Shown in pieces: positions 44,567 to 53,756 of a stretch of DNA of 64,000 nucleotides; position 1 is the first letter of the stretch, and the number at the start of each line of letters is the position of its first letter. The notes below the pieces were generated by a model. The model was given only the letters and a program-made list of their open reading frames with translations, made no database searches and was not told where the DNA came from. Origin of the DNA: Roseiflexus castenholzii DSM 13941 (GTDB lineage Bacteria; Chloroflexota; Chloroflexia; Chloroflexales; Roseiflexaceae); contig NC_009767.1 in the NCBI RefSeq assembly GCF_000017805.1, positions 2,604,001 through 2,668,000 on the forward strand, given 5' to 3'. The position numbers and the translations under genes are program-made.

Positions 44567-45955
44567 ATGGCGCTGTATACGATTGAGGATCAAACAATCT
44601 ATCTCGAAGAGACCGGTCCTGAGAATGCGCCATGTGCGTTTCTCGTCCATGGCTGGGCGAGTTCGTCGTACACCTGGAAACCGCTCCTGCCTGCACTGAG
44701 TCGCCGGTATCGTTGTGTTGCCATTGATCTTCCGGGGTTTGGTCAGTCGCCGGCGCCATCACATCCGCCGACGATTGCGGGGTACGCCGATCTTGTGGCG
44801 TGTCTGATCGAGTATTTCAGCCCTCGTCAACCGGTGTTGCTCCTCGGTCATTCGATGGGCGGGCAGATTGGCGCCACGCTGGCGCTGCGCTATCCAATGC
44901 TCGTTGAGCGCATGGTGCTGCTCAACCCGGCGTTGAGCGGGCGTCTCTCGACCCGGGTGAATCTGCTGATCGGGCCCCATGTGCTGGCGGAGCGTTTTTT
45001 GCCGCTCGAATGGTTGTTGCACCTGCTCGCAAAAACGCCGCTCGACTACACCGATTATCTGCTCAAGCCGTCGAATTTTGCCGAACGGGCGCGGGTATCC
45101 GAGGAGGATTATCAGCGCATCCGCGCCGATGCGCGCCGTCCCGGTCAGGGGCGTATACGCGCTGCTTGTTTTCAGGCAATGCGCCAGAGCGATCTGCGCG
45201 GTCGGCTTGCAGCGCTCGAACCGCCAACCCTTGTTATCTGGGGCGCGGAAGACGATATTGTACCGTTGCGCGATGCCGGCGCGGTCGCTGCCGAGTGGCC
45301 CGCTGCCGATCTGCGGATCATTCCGAATGCCGGCCACTGGCCCCAATTCGAGCAGCCGGATGCGACGTTGCGCCACATTGCGCTCTTTCTTGGCTTGCCG
45401 CCTGCGGGTGTCGCGCCATCTGCCGACGCGCGCGACATCGCTGAACTGCACGCTACAGCACAGTTTCTCAACAATTCAGAGATCGGTGGACGTCTGAACG
45501 AAGCGCAGCGTATGCGTATCGCGTCGCTGTTGCAGCGGCGTGTGCTGATGCCGCGTGAACGCCTGACTGCTGCTGGCGCGCGCGGTGATGAGATGTATAT
45601 TGTGCAGGACGGATTGCTCGAAGTCTGGCTTGAACCTGTGCCGGTCGGCGGGGTACGACAGCCGCCGGTGCGGATCGCCTTCATGCAGAGCGGGCAAGTC
45701 GCCGGAGAATTGGGATTGCTCGAAGATGTGGAACGGAGCGCCGATCTGCGCGCGGGCGATCAACCAACGGTGGTGCTGGTGTTGACGCGCGAGGCGCTGA
45801 ATACGCTGGCGGAAGACGATCCAGCATTGGGAATGCGCCTGATGCAGAATCTGGCAGTATCATTGGGGCGTCGCCTGCGCCACCAGAACTGGCTTGCGCA
45901 GCGCCTCGAACAGCGCGCATGGCAGGGGGGCAGTGTGACGCGGTTACTGGAGTGA
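44567..45955 (+). CDS. alpha/beta hydrolase fused to a cyclic-nucleotide-binding domain
   Basis: 462 residues in two domains. The hydrolase (1-275) has HGWASSSYTW (oxyanion), Ser96 in GHSMGG, Asp229/230 in WGAEDDIVPL, and His257 in NAGHWPQF. The C-terminal domain (about 295-440) follows the CRP/PKA fold, with a phosphate-binding cassette reading Gly380-Glu381-L-G-L-L ... Arg390-Ser-Ala, the residues that contact the cyclic phosphate. There is no HTH after it, so this is an allosteric or targeting module and not a transcription factor. The final residues reach the edge of repeat array 2. Confidence 0.85.
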   Translation: MALYTIEDQTIYLEETGPENAPCAFLVHGWASSSYTWKPLLPALSRRYRCVAIDLPGFGQSPAPSHPPTIAGYADLVACLIEYFSPRQPVLLLGHSMGGQIGATLALRYPMLVERMVLLNPALSGRLSTRVNLLIGPHVLAERFLPLEWLLHLLAKTPLDYTDYLLKPSNFAERARVSEEDYQRIRADARRPGQGRIRAACFQAMRQSDLRGRLAALEPPTLVIWGAEDDIVPLRDAGAVAAEWPAADLRIIPNAGHWPQFEQPDATLRHIALFLGLPPAGVAPSADARDIAELHATAQFLNNSEIGGRLNEAQRMRIASLLQRRVLMPRERLTAAGARGDEMYIVQDGLLEVWLEPVPVGGVRQPPVRIAFMQSGQVAGELGLLEDVERSADLRAGDQPTVVLVLTREALNTLAEDDPALGMRLMQNLAVSLGRRLRHQNWLAQRLEQRAWQGGSVTRLLE

Positions 45956-48150
45956 GGTGTGAGGGGTGAGGCAAGAGGCGAGGGGGGTGAGGCGAGAGGG
46001 GCGAGGCGAGAGGGGTGAGGCGAGAGGGGTGAGGGGTGATACCAATGACGATTGACGATGCCGCATGCGTGTCATTCCGAGCGCAGCGAGGAATCTGAAC
46101 GGGTCGTGCAAGACCCCTCGTGCTGCTCGGGGTGACCATGCCGGATGATCATCGGTCATTGGTATGAGAGGCGAGAGGCGAGAGGGGTGAGGCGAGAGGC
46201 GAGAGGTGAGAGGGTCCCGACAATGGCGTCGCGCGCGATGTATCTCGCATTGGTGGCGAAGCGAGCGGGTCCCGACCATGGCGTAGCGCGAGATTTATCT
46301 CGCATTGGTGGCGAGGCGAGAGGGGTGAGGCGAGAGGCGAGAGGTGAGAGGGTCCCGACAATGGCGTCGCGCGCGATGTATCTCGCATTGGTGGTGAGGC
46401 GAGAGGGGTGAGGCGAGAGGGGTGAGGCGAGAGGGGTGAGGCGAGAGGGGTGAGGGGTGATACCAATGACGATTGACGATGCCGCATGCGTGTCATTCCG
46501 AGCCCTTCGCTTCGCTCAGGGTAAACGCAGCGAGGAATCTGAACGGGTCGTGCAAGACCCCTCGTGCTGCTCGGGGTGACCATGCCGGATGGTCATAGGT
46601 CATTGGTATGAGAGGCGAGAGGCGAGAGGGGTGAGGCGAGAGGGGTGAGGCGAGAGGGGCGAGACGAGAGGGGTGAGGGGTGATACCAATGACGATTGAC
46701 GATGCCGCATGCTGGTCATTCCGAGCGCAGCGAGGAATCTGAACGGGTCGTGCAAGACCCCTCGCGCTGCTCGGGGTGACCATGCCGGATGGTCATAGGT
46801 CATTGGTATGAGAGGCGAGAGGGGTGAGGCGAGAGGGACGAGGCGAGAGGGGTGAGGGGTGATACCAATGACGATTGACGATGCCGCATGCTGGTCATTC
46901 CGAGCGCAGCGAGGAATCTGAACGGGTCGTGCAAGACCCCTCGCGCTGCTCGGGGTGACCATGCCGGATGCTCATAGGTCATTGGTATGAGAGGCGAGAG
47001 GGGTGAGGCGAGAGGGGCGAGGCGAGAGGGGTGAGGGGTGATACCAATGACGATTGACGATGCCGCATGCTGGTCATTCCGAGCCCTTCGCTTCGCTCAG
47101 GGTAAACGCAGCGAGGAATCTGAACGGGTCGTGCAAGACCCCTCGCGCTGCTCGGGGTGACCATGCCGGATGGTCATAGGTCATTGGTATGAGAGGCGAG
47201 AGGCGAGAGGGGTGAGGCGAGAGGGGCGAGGCGAGAGGGGTGAGGGGTGATACCAATGACGATTGACGATGCCGCATGCGTGTCATTCCGAGCCCTTCGC
47301 TTCGCTCAGGGTAAACGCAGCGAGGAATCTGAACGGGTCGTGCAAGACCCCTCGCACTGCTCGGGGTGACCATGCCGGATGATCATCGGTCATTGGTATG
47401 AGAGGCGAGAGGGGTGAGGCGAGAGGGGTGAGGCGAGAGGGGTGAGGTGAGAGGGGTGAGGGGTGATACCAATGACGATTGACGATGCCGCATGCGTGTC
47501 ATTCCGAGCGCAGCGAGGAATCTGAACGGGTCGTGCAAGACCCCTCGCGCTGCTCGGGGTGACCATGCCGGATGATCATCGGTCATTGGTATGAGAGGCG
47601 AGAGGGGTGAGGCGAGAGGGGCGAGGCGAGAGGGGTGAGGGGTGATACCAATGACGATTGACGATGCCGCATGCGTGTCATTCCGAGCCCTTCGCTTCGC
47701 TCAGGGTAAACGCAGCGAGGAATCTGAACGGGTCGTGCAAGACCCCTCGCGCTGCTCGAGGTGACCATGCCGGATGGTCATAGGTCATTGGTATGAGAGG
47801 CGAGAGGGGCGAGGCGAGAGGGGTGAGGTGAGAGGGGTGAGGGGTGATACCAATGACGATTGACGATGCCGCATGCGTGTCATTCCGAGCCCTTCGCTTC
47901 GCTCAGGGTAAACGCAGCGAGGAATCTGAACGGGTCGTGCAAGACCCCTCGCGCTGCTCGAGGTGACCATGCCGGATGGTCATAGGTCATTGGTATGAGA
48001 GGCGAGAGGGGCGAGGCGAGAGGGGTGAGGTGAGAGGGGTGAGGCGAGAGGCGAGCGGGGCCCGACAATGGCGTAGCGCGAGATGTATCTCGCATTGGTG
48101 GCGAAGCGAGAGGGGCGAGGCGAGAGGGGTAAGGCGAGAGGGGTAAGGCG
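45956..48150. repeat. mosaic repeat array 2 (purine-rich on the plus strand)
   Basis: About 2.2 kb, starting at the hydrolase stop codon. GAGGCGAGAGGGGTGAGG-type microsatellite alternates with nine forward MITE-like elements at 46039-46165, 46460-46609, 46683-46809, 46862-46988, 47041-47190, 47250-47399, 47466-47592, 47645-47794 and 47847-47996. Those of 127 bp lack the internal CCTTCGCTTCGCTCAGGG segment. Four copies of the GCGAGAT/ATCTCGC unit (near 46220, 46270, 46350 and 48062) are inverted relative to array 1. No gene is present up to the next start at 48305. Confidence 0.9.
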
Positions 48151-48304
48151 GTGGCGTGCTCAGGCGCATGATCGTGTGACCGTGTGACCTTCTGCACTCC
48201 GCGTCGCGGGTGATCACGGGTGACAGGTGGAAGGTCGAAAGTCAAAGATTGTCAGCGATTCTTCGTGTGCTTTGTGGATCGCAAACCAGAGAAGGGACTC
48301 GTCC

Positions 48305-49483
48305 ATGCTCTACTATCAGAAAGCTGCTCAGGCAGAGGCATTGCTTGCCGAAACCAATCTCGATGCCTGGCTCATCTTCGCACGTGAAAGCGTGATCCGT
48401 CCTGACCCAGGCATCGAACTCGTTGTTGGTGTTGATGTGACGTGGGACTCGGCATTCATCTTTGGGCGCAATGGGCAGCGCGTCGCGCTTGTGGGGCGTT
48501 ACGACGTCGCCGGTGTGCGCGAGTCGGGGCTGTTTCCGACGATCATTGGCTATGATGAAAGCATCCGCGATCATCTGATCGATGTCCTGCGCCGCCTTGA
48601 TCCGCTGACTATCGGGTTGAACTATAGCCTCGACGACCCGACAGCCGATGGACTGACTCACGGCATGTTTCTGCATCTCTGCGACCTGTTGGCAGACACG
48701 CCCTTTCCGTCACGTTTTGTGAGCGCCGCGCCCCTGCTGGCGAAGTTGCGTTCGCGTAAGACGCCAGCCGAGGTGGAGCGCATTCGCGCTGCCGTCGCCG
48801 TCACCGAAGAGATCGTCGATCTGGTTGCACAACAGATTCGCCCTGGCGTCAGTGAGGCGCAGATCGCCGCTTTCGTTCATGAGGAGTTTCGCCGCCGCAA
48901 TCTGGCGAGCGCCTGGTCATGGGATGCCTGCCCGATTGTGAATAGCGGTCCCGAATCAGAAGTCGGTCATGGCGGTCCGCGTAATGACATCGTGGTGCAG
49001 CCGGGGCATCTGGTGCACATTGATCTGGGCGTTCAGCGCGAGGGGTACTGCTCGGATATTCAGCGCATGTGGTATGTGCGTCGTCCTGGTGAAACGGCGC
49101 CCCCGCCGGACGTTCAGCGCGCTTTCGAGACGGTGGTGCGGGCGATCGAGGCGGGCGCAGCGGCGCTGCGCCCCGGCGCGCGCGGATACGCGGTGGACGC
49201 AGCGGCGCGTCAGGTCATTGTTGCAGCGGGATACGACGAGTACCGCCACGCACTGGGGCATGGTCTGGGGCGCGCCTGTCACGACGGCGGTCCGTTGCTC
49301 GGTCCGCGCTGGCCTCGCTACGGCAAAACGCCGGAAATGCATGTCGAGGCGGGGAATGTCTACACCCTTGAACTGGGTGTCGTCACTGCGGCAGGGTATA
49401 TCGGCATCGAGGAAGATGTGCTGGTGACTGACAAAGGCGTAGAGTTTCTCTCGACCTTTCAGCGCAGGTTGTGGGAGGTGTGA
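48305..49483 (+). CDS. M24 family metallopeptidase (Xaa-Pro peptidase-like)
   Basis: 392 residues. A creatinase-like N-terminal domain (1-150) precedes the pita-bread catalytic domain. The metal ligands are the two Asp in HIDLGVQREGYCSDIQR, His in HALGHGLGRACHDGG, and the Glu residues in LELGVVTAAGYIGIEED. It would cleave N-terminal residues next to proline or act on small dipeptides. AGAAGGGA precedes the ATG. The 3' end overlaps the convergent gene by about 25 bp. Confidence 0.9.
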   Translation: MLYYQKAAQAEALLAETNLDAWLIFARESVIRPDPGIELVVGVDVTWDSAFIFGRNGQRVALVGRYDVAGVRESGLFPTIIGYDESIRDHLIDVLRRLDPLTIGLNYSLDDPTADGLTHGMFLHLCDLLADTPFPSRFVSAAPLLAKLRSRKTPAEVERIRAAVAVTEEIVDLVAQQIRPGVSEAQIAAFVHEEFRRRNLASAWSWDACPIVNSGPESEVGHGGPRNDIVVQPGHLVHIDLGVQREGYCSDIQRMWYVRRPGETAPPPDVQRAFETVVRAIEAGAAALRPGARGYAVDAAARQVIVAAGYDEYRHALGHGLGRACHDGGPLLGPRWPRYGKTPEMHVEAGNVYTLELGVVTAAGYIGIEEDVLVTDKGVEFLSTFQRRLWEV

Positions 49484-50313
49484 GCGGCGAGGACCGGACG
49501 CATCCCCCCCTGACTGCGAACCAGGGCGCCGATGCCCGGCATTGACAGCAGGTAGAGCGCCAGAAACACTGCCGGCAGAGAGAAGAGTGCCGCAATTGCG
49601 GCAGGTAGCGCCAGCACTGCGGCTGCGGCTATCAGGTTTCGGTCAAAATCGTGGGGTGGATGATGCCCGGAAAGATGCAGCCCCAGGGCGCGCGCGCTCA
49701 CTGCGATGCCCAGAACGACGGGCGCGTGCGCCAACAACACCAACCCGGCAGCAACCGGCAGCCCGATAACAGTGGCAGTCAGCAGAGGCAGCAATAGGGC
49801 AAGGACAACACCCAACGCAGCGATTGCCAGCAAACCGGTTCCCAGTGCTCGCAGGGGCGCCGCCAGCAAGGTCATTCCTGCGGCTGTGCTTCGGCGGGGC
49901 CAAAAGCCGATGGCCAACACAATCGCCGCCATCTGCGCCAGCCAGATCAATGCCACAACCAGCCCGCGAACCAATGAAAGGTCGAGACGCTGAGCCGTTG
50001 CTGCAAGCAGGGCGGCGCGCATGTTCGCCTGACCAGCAGCGCCGGCAAAGGTTCCTATCGGGGTTTCAACACCGCGTATCAAATTGAATGCGCCGGTTGT
50101 CGCCGGGACAATCAGCAGCGCGAGTGCCAGGAGTGTTACTGCGCGGCTGAGCATCCGGCGCGCCGCCGCGCGCTGCGCAACGACGCGGGGTGGCGCTTTG
50201 GGCAGGCGACGCATCGTGGACGCCACCAGATCGACGGTTGGTTCGTGATGCTCCAGCGCGCCGCTGCGTGCCAATACGTTGCGGAACGTGTCATCAAAAT
50301 CATTCGAAGACAT
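49459..50313 (-). CDS. multi-pass membrane protein paired with an ECF sigma factor
   Basis: 284 residues. A cytosolic N-terminus of about 50 residues (FDDTFRNVLARSGALEHHEPTVDLV) is followed by about six Ala/Leu-rich membrane helices. It starts 10 bp after the sigma gene stop, the usual position for an anti-sigma factor, and the short soluble head could bind the sigma. No zinc-binding HxxxCxxC motif is present, so an anti-sigma role rests on position alone. Confidence 0.65.
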   Translation of the reverse strand: MSSNDFDDTFRNVLARSGALEHHEPTVDLVASTMRRLPKAPPRVVAQRAAARRMLSRAVTLLALALLIVPATTGAFNLIRGVETPIGTFAGAAGQANMRAALLAATAQRLDLSLVRGLVVALIWLAQMAAIVLAIGFWPRRSTAAGMTLLAAPLRALGTGLLAIAALGVVLALLLPLLTATVIGLPVAAGLVLLAHAPVVLGIAVSARALGLHLSGHHPPHDFDRNLIAAAAVLALPAAIAALFSLPAVFLALYLLSMPGIGALVRSQGGMRPVLAAHTSHNLR

Positions 50314-50323
50314 ACAGTGCTGC

Positions 50324-50902
50324 TCACTCTTGCAATGGCATTTCTTCCTGAACCACGCCCTCAGAGCGTAGTGCATCGGCAAGCATACGACGTGCGCGGT
50401 GCAAGCGTGTTTTGATAGTGCTCTCCGGCAACCCTAGCGCCTGAACGATCTCCTCATACGAAAGATCGTGCCAGTAACGCAGCACAGCGACTTCGCGATA
50501 GGCGGGCGGCAGGCGTAGGAGCGCGCGCTGAACCGCATCGCGTTCCTCGCGTTCGATGGCGCTGTGTTCTGGTCCTTTCCCGGGATTGGGAATCGTCAGC
50601 ACCGTGTCGTCCAGGGTCAACCAGGCGAAGCGCCGCCGCCGCAGCCGATCAATACAATAATTTGAACCAATTGACAACAGCCACGTTGAAAACTTGCGCT
50701 CCCGGTCGAAACGGGCCAGGTTCGCATAGACCTTCAAGAATATCTCCTGACTGGCATCCTCCGCTTCCTGCGCATTCCCCAGCATGCGATACGCCAGATT
50801 GAACACCGCTCCCGCATAGCGTTCCACGAGTTGCGCAAAGGCGGCGTGATCCCCCTCGATGGAGCGTTGGATGAGGGCGTCTTCGTCAGAGAGAGCCACC
50901 AT
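50324..50902 (-). CDS. ECF-type RNA polymerase sigma factor (second module)
   Basis: 192 residues. Region 2 is LVERYAGAVFNLAYRMLGNAQEAEDASQEIFLKVY with STWLLSIGSNYCIDRLRRRR. Region 4 is LPPAYREVAVLRYWHDLSYEEIVQALGLPESTIKTRLHRARRML, the SigW/RpoE-like form. A hydrophobic partner gene follows directly. It differs in sequence and partner from the sigma module at 6.9-8.4 kb, so the two probably answer different envelope signals. The start fits the family, though no strong ribosome site is seen. Confidence 0.93.
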   Translation of the reverse strand: MVALSDEDALIQRSIEGDHAAFAQLVERYAGAVFNLAYRMLGNAQEAEDASQEIFLKVYANLARFDRERKFSTWLLSIGSNYCIDRLRRRRFAWLTLDDTVLTIPNPGKGPEHSAIEREERDAVQRALLRLPPAYREVAVLRYWHDLSYEEIVQALGLPESTIKTRLHRARRMLADALRSEGVVQEEMPLQE

Positions 50903-51112
50903 GCGCCTTTACCATTCTGCAAGAAGTACGCACATCCACCGCGCAGGGTTTCGCCTGATCGTGCGCTTGCACTACGCGAGCGCCGGCGCTTGCAATACGA
51001 ACCTCTATCGTATACCATGAGCGGCGTCGCCTGTTGCGTATCGTGCACCACGTGCCGGCGGGCGGCGCCGGAAATGCCGCAGACCGGGCGGCGCTGTAAG
51101 GGAGGAAAAGGC

Positions 51113-51367
51113 GTGGCAGTGACATACAATCGTGATCAGATTCGCGCGGCATTGGCGCTGACAGATCCGGCGGTCAGTTCGTTTCTCGATCTCCAAACCG
51201 GGAACGTTGTTTCCATTACTGAAGGTGATCAGAGCCAGGCAAACCAGGAACTCAGCGCGCTGATCATGGACAGTTATGGCGACCGGTTTCGCTATATTCC
51301 GGGCGGAAACCCCGCAGCCGATGATGCGGCTGTGAGCGCCTGGCTCGAGAATGAAGGGCTGACGTAA
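51113..51367 (+). CDS. small UPF0158-like protein
   Basis: 84 residues from a GTG start, with GGAGG 7 bp upstream deciding it. IRAALALTDPAVSSFLDLQTGNVVSITEGD resembles the N-terminal block of UPF0158 proteins (ALE...SYLDLETGEVV), but the protein is only half the usual family length and ends right after an acidic helix (DDAAVSAWLENEGLT). It appears complete because a terminator-like inverted repeat follows 14 bp after the stop. Function unknown. A longer upstream frame has no ribosome site and overlaps the sigma promoter region. Confidence 0.65.
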   Translation: MAVTYNRDQIRAALALTDPAVSSFLDLQTGNVVSITEGDQSQANQELSALIMDSYGDRFRYIPGGNPAADDAAVSAWLENEGLT

Positions 51368-51381
51368 ACGCCTGCTCGCAA

Positions 51382-51581
51382 TCTGGAAGCAGCGAAGACC
51401 GGAGGTTATACCAATTACCTGTGAATATCCGGCATTGTCACTCCGAGCAAAGCGAGGGGTCTTGCGCGACCCGCTCAGATTCCTCGCTGCGTTTACCCTG
51501 AGCGAAGCGAAGGGCTCGGAATGACACGCATGCGGCATCTTCAATCGTCATTGGGTATTACCCATCTTCGCTGCTTCCAGA
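51382..51581. terminator. bidirectional terminator stem split by a MITE-like element
   Basis: TCTGGAAGCAGCGAAGA (51382-51398) and its exact complement TCTTCGCTGCTTCCAGA (51565-51581) flank the element at 51408-51558. Removing the element leaves a perfect 17-bp stem with a loop of about 15 nt, placed 14 bp after the UPF0158-like stop and 1 bp past the pgk stop on the other strand. Confidence 0.7.
51408..51558. mobile_element. MITE-like element inside the pgk terminator loop
   Basis: 151 bp, reverse orientation, ends ATACCAATTACC and GTCATTGGGTAT (one inserted G). It is nested between the arms of a 17-bp inverted repeat. Confidence 0.85.
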
Positions 51582-51582
51582 G

Positions 51583-52770
51583 TTATGCGTCATTCAGCGC
51601 TGCGACGCCTGGCAGGATACGCCCTTCCAGCAGTTCCAGCGACGCGCCGCCACCGGTCGAGATGTGGCGAATCTTATCGGCAAGTCCCATCTGTTCTATC
51701 GCTGCAACCGAGTCGCCACCGCCGATAATCGTCATCCCCGGGCAATTCGCCATTGCCTGTGCGATCGCTCGGGTGCCCTCGGCAAATGGCGCCAGTTCGA
51801 ACACCCCCATCGGTCCATTCCAGATGACGGTTTGTGCGCCCGTGATGACCTCGGTGTACGCGCGGATCGTTTCAGGCCCGATATCCAGCGCGCGCCAGCC
51901 CGGCGGAATTTCGCCCACCGGCACAACCTTGCGGTTGGCATCGGCGCTGAAGGCATCCGCAATTACGACGTCGGTCGGCAGCATGAGGCGCACGCCGCGT
52001 TGCGCCGCCTGATCCAGCAAGGACTTCGCAATGGGAGCGGAGTCCGGCTCGACCAGCGAGTCGCCCATCTCGTGCCCCTGAGCAAGCAGAAAGGTGTTTG
52101 CCATGCCACCGCCGATCAGCAGTGCATCGACTTTGCCGAGCAGGTTTTCGATCACGCCAATTTTGTCGCTGATCTTGGCGCCGCCGATGATAGTGACAAA
52201 TGGCCGCGCCGGATTTTCCAGCGCTCCCTGGAGCGCGGCGAGTTCGGCTTCCATCAGGAAGCCGGCGACAGCGGGGAGGAATCGCGCCACGCCTTCAGTC
52301 GAGGCATGGGCGCGGTGCGCCGAGCCGAAGGCGTCGTTGACGTAGACATCGCCAAGTTTTGCCAGTTCGCGCGCCATACTTTCGTCGTTGGCTTCCTCGC
52401 GCGGGTCAAATCGGGTGTTTTCGAGCACCAGCACCTCGCCCGGTTTGAGGTCGCGCGCAGCCGCCTCAGCCGCAGGACCGGTGGTTGCCTGTGAGCCTTT
52501 GACCGCCTTCGCTTCGGGGAGCAGTTCCGCCAGGCGCGCCACCACCGGCGCCAGGCGCATGCTTTCGACGACTTTATTCTTCGGTCGCCCCAGGTGCGAC
52601 ATAAGAATGACGGCTGCACCATGTTCCAGCAGGTAGCGGATCGTTGGAAGTGCTGCACGGATGCGGGTATCGTCGGTGATCTGCCCGTTCTCCAGCGGCA
52701 CATTGAAATCGACGCGAACAAGAGCGCGTTTGCCGCTCCAATCGATGTCGCGGATCGTCTTTTTCGCCAT
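51583..52770 (-). CDS. pgk: phosphoglycerate kinase
   Basis: 395 residues, normal for bacterial PGK. RALVRVDFNVPLENG (about 15-29) opens the N-domain, followed by MSHLGRPKN, LLENTRF-like VLVLENTRFDPREE, the nucleotide-site GGAKISDKIGVIENLL, and the C-terminal TIIGGGDSVAAIEQ and HISTGGGASLELLEG. It interconverts 1,3-bisphosphoglycerate and 3-phosphoglycerate. AAGGAG precedes the ATG at MAKKTIRD. No gap or tpi is adjacent. It is transcribed away from the SDR gene. Confidence 0.97.
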   Translation of the reverse strand: MAKKTIRDIDWSGKRALVRVDFNVPLENGQITDDTRIRAALPTIRYLLEHGAAVILMSHLGRPKNKVVESMRLAPVVARLAELLPEAKAVKGSQATTGPAAEAAARDLKPGEVLVLENTRFDPREEANDESMARELAKLGDVYVNDAFGSAHRAHASTEGVARFLPAVAGFLMEAELAALQGALENPARPFVTIIGGAKISDKIGVIENLLGKVDALLIGGGMANTFLLAQGHEMGDSLVEPDSAPIAKSLLDQAAQRGVRLMLPTDVVIADAFSADANRKVVPVGEIPPGWRALDIGPETIRAYTEVITGAQTVIWNGPMGVFELAPFAEGTRAIAQAMANCPGMTIIGGGDSVAAIEQMGLADKIRHISTGGGASLELLEGRILPGVAALNDA

Positions 52771-52919
52771 GGCTGTTCTCCTTCTCGTCAACCAGACGCT
52801 TCAGGGTGCAGCGCTATTGTAGCATACTGAGAACGGAGAACTGAAAACTGAGTTGCCGCGTTGGACGGCGCCGGGTATAATCTTCTCAAGAGAATCGTGC
52901 ACCAATGCGGGAGAAGTGT

Positions 52920-53639
52920 ATGCGACTTCGAGGGCGGGTGGCAGTCGTCATTGGCGCGTCGAGCGGCGTGGGATACGAAACAGCGCGACGGTTGGCGCGC
53001 GAAGGGGCGCAGGTCGTGGCTGCGGCGCGTCGTCGGGAACGGCTTGAGATGCTGGTGTCGGACATTGCGCGGGAGGGAGGCGAGGCGGTTGCTATTCCAA
53101 CCGATGTTACCGATTCGGAACAGGTTGATCGGTTGATTGAAAGTGCGGTGAACCTGTTTGGGCGGGTCGATATCCTGATCAATTCGGCTGGCGTGACGCA
53201 CAAAATTGCGCCGCTCGAGCAGTTTAGCAACGATGATTTTCGTGTGGTGATCGAGACCAATCTGCATGGAACGTTCTATGCTGCGCGCGCGGTTGTTCCA
53301 CATATGAAGCAGCAGCGCTCCGGCACGATCATCACCATTGCATCGCGTGTCGGCAAGGTTGGTGTCGCCAATATTGCGCCGTTCTGCGCTGCGAAATTCG
53401 CGCTCGATGGTCTCAGCCAGGCGCTTGGTGCGGAATTGCGCCCGTACAACGTATTTGTGACGACCATTTTCCCCGGTCTGATCAATACGGAACTGGAACC
53501 GCTCAACCCGCCGGAGGAGTTTCGTCGCCGGTTGATGACGGCGGTTGATGTGGCGGAGGTCATTCTGTGGGTCTGTATGCTTCCACCAACAGTGCGCATC
53601 GATGAATTGCCGATCATGCCGCGCCAGGTGGATATGTGA
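52920..53639 (+). CDS. short-chain dehydrogenase-like protein lacking the catalytic tyrosine
   Basis: 239 residues. The Rossmann motif VVIGASSGVGYETARRLA (9-26), NSAGV (88-92), Asn114 and Ser142 are in the standard positions, and Lys159 is present. The residue that should be the catalytic Tyr (13 after Ser142 and 4 before Lys159) is Phe155 (APFCAAKFALDG). The codon is TTC. PGLINTEL follows as usual for SDRs. Binding of NAD(P) is likely but normal proton transfer is not, so it may be a non-catalytic SDR or may use another acid. GGGAGAAG precedes the ATG. Confidence 0.88.
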   Translation: MRLRGRVAVVIGASSGVGYETARRLAREGAQVVAAARRRERLEMLVSDIAREGGEAVAIPTDVTDSEQVDRLIESAVNLFGRVDILINSAGVTHKIAPLEQFSNDDFRVVIETNLHGTFYAARAVVPHMKQQRSGTIITIASRVGKVGVANIAPFCAAKFALDGLSQALGAELRPYNVFVTTIFPGLINTELEPLNPPEEFRRRLMTAVDVAEVILWVCMLPPTVRIDELPIMPRQVDM

Positions 53640-53756
53640 CCACGATGGGGTGGGCGCAGGGTTCGAGCACGCCAGTTCAAGCACTCTGATGCCTTGTCGA
53701 GTTCTCCATTGTGATACGGTTCCCTGCATTGCTATCACAGCGGCTCAGATAGGCTC

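Noticed and set aside
46039..47996. Possible CRISPR or integron array because of regular ~180-220 bp spacing
   Set aside because: The spacers are the same purine-rich repeat, no integrase or cas gene is present, and the units have MITE-like ends.
50831..51112. Longer N-terminal extension of the UPF0158-like gene
   Set aside because: No ribosome site, overlap with the divergent sigma gene start, and a well-placed GGAGG before the downstream GTG.
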